Shown: positions 61,741 to 64,000 of the stretch, one piece after another | Position numbering within the stretch: position 1 is the first letter of the stretch | Layout: every line of letters starts with the position of its first letter | NCBI GenBank assembly: GCA_905250025.1 | Contig: CAJNOJ010000002.1 | Location: 124,001-188,000 of the forward strand | DNA length: 64,000 nucleotides | Reading direction: 5' to 3' | Source of the DNA: Adineta ricciae | Taxonomy: Eukaryota; Rotifera; Eurotatoria; Adinetida; Adinetidae | The notes under the pieces: generated by a model | Told to the model about the DNA's origin: nothing | Database searches by the model: none | Seen by the model: the letters and a program-made list of their open reading frames with translations, nothing else | Program-made: the position numbers and the translations under genes

Positions 61741-62329
61741 TGCGCTTTGTTACAAAATTTATCTAAAAAGTAGAAAAATTCGAACTTTAGACTTTCGTAT
61801 ATGTTGAGATGATTTTTGCATTTAAGTAAAAAAGGAATAGGCGGTTTCTTACCTGTTCTCTTACGTGTGTCTATGGATGATTTTGCGTTCGTAAAGCGCA
61901 GCAAAGTGTCGAGTTCGACGAGAGCACAAACACAACACCCACAAAGATGGCCACCGAAAACAAACCTCCATAAAAACGCGTCATCTCCGACACTGAAGTT
62001 GTTTCATCGGTCTTTGTTTTCGCTATTCTTTCAAGTCACCAATGCACTTACACTTGGCTGCTCTCTATCCAGTGATTCTATTGGTCGATGCGAAACGACC
62101 AATCATTTGATCGTTGCTATGGAAATAGGAATATGTGCTAAAATGAATGATTTCGTTCGCTCGCATGTTCAATTATGCCACGATTAAACATCTTCTTTTA
62201 CTCTGTTCAGGTTTGTTCTGAATAAGAGATCATTTTTGAGTATGTAATACACTTACAGATAGATTTGAAGATCGTTCAAAATCATCATTCTTCTGTTCGC
62301 TAATATACTTCCACCGACAAATATCTAAT
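61741..62329. other. Divergent promoter region
   Basis: 589 bp between the starts of ADP/ATP translocase (-) and the unknown gene (+). It is locally GC-richer than other spacers and contains CCAAT-type sequences near 62038 and (reverse) near 62079. Probably a shared promoter; no gene seen. Confidence 0.45.
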
Positions 62330-63949
62330 ATGGTAAACAAAAGAAAAACATACGTCGATCTTGCTTCGTTTTACGTATCATTTCAAATGATCTTTTTTTT
62401 GTTGTTTCGTTCGTTAAAACTCACTAAACGTATGTTTCACCGGATTCTATAGAATATCGGCGCGTGGCCGTCAGGAAAGCATGAACTAACTGATTGTTAC
62501 GTTCAGTCACATGAAACCCTCTCCGAAAATACCAATGAACTCTTTTGGACAAAATCTTTTCTACAAACTAGTCCATACGACGATCAACGATATCGTCAAA
62601 TTGCTTCTAATGCATGTCAACGCATTATTCGTATGTTTTTTCGTACCACAGATAAACCGAGCAATTTCTCATCATTCTATCTAGAAGAAGAATCTAAAGC
62701 ACATTCCTCCCAATCGACGTAAGATTCTAGTTTTCATTGAACATACATGTCAATCGACTTCATACAGTTCAAATCGTCCACCGAGTACGATAGCGATTAG
62801 TTTAAGTGAAACAAGTACGCGACAAACGACTCATTCCACATCACAAGCAACCACTCTGCCGACTACATTGAAGAAACAGTCTTCGCATACGCGTTTTTCA
62901 TGTTATTTGAAATCTCATTCGAAACAAACCAGAAAGACACACTGTCGAACTATAATACCAAAAAATAATAATCACTACCAAGCGAAAACGAAATCTTTAG
63001 TCCCAAAGCAAAACGCGACCAAACTAACGACTCAATGCCGAGAGAGAATGTGTTCAAAATGTTTGAATCTTATTCGCAAAAGTTCAACCTGTATATCGTC
63101 GAGTGTTCTCTGTCAACCATGTTTAGATATAGTTCGAAATTCGAACAATATGATCTCCATAAAACGACTTGCTTTGAATAAAACCGAAGAAAATGAGTTA
63201 CGTCATATAATTGAAATTGTCATCGAAGAATTTCAAAATTATTTTGGTCAAGCCTTGACTTTGTCCATCAAACAAATGACCCAACATCTTCTATCCAACG
63301 TTAATCTATTCTACAATCACTATCGACAAGAATTCGAACAACTGACAAAAAAGTATCGCCTAGCGTTTCTCGAACGCTTCATTCAATTGATGAATAAGTT
63401 GAATAGCAAGAATATCAAACAAACGATGAAATCATCGTTATCTGAACGCGTAATCCTCTGCTTTTGGCTTGCTTCAACTCATTTTTCTCTCTAGGCTTCC
63501 ATTACTCGTCCACCGAATATCGTGTCAATGTCTTCATTAAGTGGTTCGTTAGGAACAGAAAAAGATCGATGTGAAACTATCACACAATTAATCTCGCCAT
63601 CAAATTCGATGTCTATCTCAACTACATCAAATCGATCGATTGTTATCAACGAAAAAGTCAATCTGAACAGCAACCGAAAATGTTCCACACTCCAGAACAG
63701 TTCTTCGAAAAAAACGTTCACCACAACTCGAAGTAATCCTAAACCATTATCAAGTAAAACTTGTACCTTCTGCTAAAATATCACATTCACTTCTTCGTCG
63801 TTCCGATAGACAAAGTCCGAAAACACCTACCACCGCCGCCGTCCTCCTCATCCTCATCTACTTTTCAACTAATCGACGCTTATCGCTTCCGCGAAACATT
63901 ACGAGCAAGCAATGCTCAATTTCGCGCCCTACGTCCAAAACTTCAATAA
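62330..63949 (+). CDS. Unrecognised protein with Cys pairs and a Pro/Ser-rich C-terminus
   Basis: Exons of about 62453-62719, 62766-63449, 63495-63753 and 63810-63949 join in phase. The nearest start in phase is an ATG at 62330-62332 directly followed by gtaaac, so exon 1 would code only for Met; this start is uncertain. Features: GAWPSGKHELTDCYVQ near the N-terminus, a helical RQIASNACQRIIRMFFR, and a basic Ser/Lys region. CSKCLNLIRKSSTCISSSV followed by LCQPC could be a small zinc-binding module of two Cys-x2-Cys pairs. After it come a helical stretch (ELRHIIEIVIEEFQNYFGQ) and a final LPPPPSSSSSS plus YRFRETLRASNAQFRALRP. No family recognised. Confidence 0.6.
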
Positions 63950-64000
63950 ACACATTTCATTTCTCTACACATTCACTAATTCTTAGAATGCTATTACTCA
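63950..64000. other. 3' flank to window end
   Basis: Immediately after the stop comes CAATAAAC, which may be the polyadenylation signal. Too little sequence remains to say more. Confidence 0.5.

Overview
The window looks like a gene-dense stretch of a small invertebrate nuclear genome. It is AT-rich, genes lie on both strands, and most introns are very short (about 47-65 bp, GT...AG) with a minority of a few hundred bp. The gene set is animal: a T-type calcium channel, GCK-III kinase, HP1, NF-YA, TCAIM, Rogdi and a neuropeptide-like precursor. Tight tandem genes with a 3' splice acceptor at or just before the ATG suggest spliced-leader trans-splicing. I favour a bdelloid rotifer, but this is an inference from style and not from a marker gene.

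Layout. 0-1.3 kb: a multi-pass membrane protein (-), running off the left edge or ending there. 3.6-6.0 kb: a 663-aa protein with an N-terminal BAF-like domain (-). 6.2-12.8 kb (+): a tight cluster of mitochondrial asparaginyl-tRNA synthetase (NARS2), a long HP1-like chromodomain protein and the AAA ATPase NVL. 13.2-20.6 kb (-): a Cav3 (T-type) calcium channel missing most of domain I, with a pair of alternative domain-II pore-turret exons; its upstream end is cut at a single N (20578) beside a 57-bp inverted repeat shared with the next gene. 22.1-24.5 kb (+): an Amt-family ammonium transporter with Tyr at the first twin-His position. 24.5-30.2 kb is mostly non-coding with microsatellites and one weak small-gene candidate. 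30.25-31.6 kb (+): a small single-Ig protein, probably GPI-anchored. 34.1-35.1 kb (+): linker histone H1. 36-39 kb (-): a small acidic protein and an STK24/25/26-type (GCK-III) kinase.

39.7-45.8 kb (+) is a second tight cluster: Rogdi, TCAIM and the peroxisomal multifunctional enzyme HSD17B4 (ending in the peroxisomal signal AKL). It is followed at 46.7-47.6 kb by a decayed HSD17B4 copy, part of which is almost identical to the parent. 48.9-50.0 kb (+): an unrecognised 291-aa protein. 50.4-52.8 kb (+): a secreted or membrane protein whose Ser/Gly repeats are encoded one per short symmetric exon. 53.1-53.4 kb (-): a 90-aa prepropeptide with a dibasic-flanked peptide resembling pigment-dispersing factor. 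56.4-57.4 kb (+): NF-YA. 58.6-60.2 kb (-): an acidic Ser-rich unknown. 60.7-61.7 kb (-): ADP/ATP translocase. 62.3-63.9 kb (+): an unknown protein with Cys pairs.

There is no CRISPR array, rRNA, recognisable tRNA or intact transposon. The best leads are the PDF-like peptide, the two operon-like clusters, the Cav3 exon pair, the micro-exon repeat array, the possible gene-conversion tract in the HSD17B4 copy, and the probable assembly break at the N.
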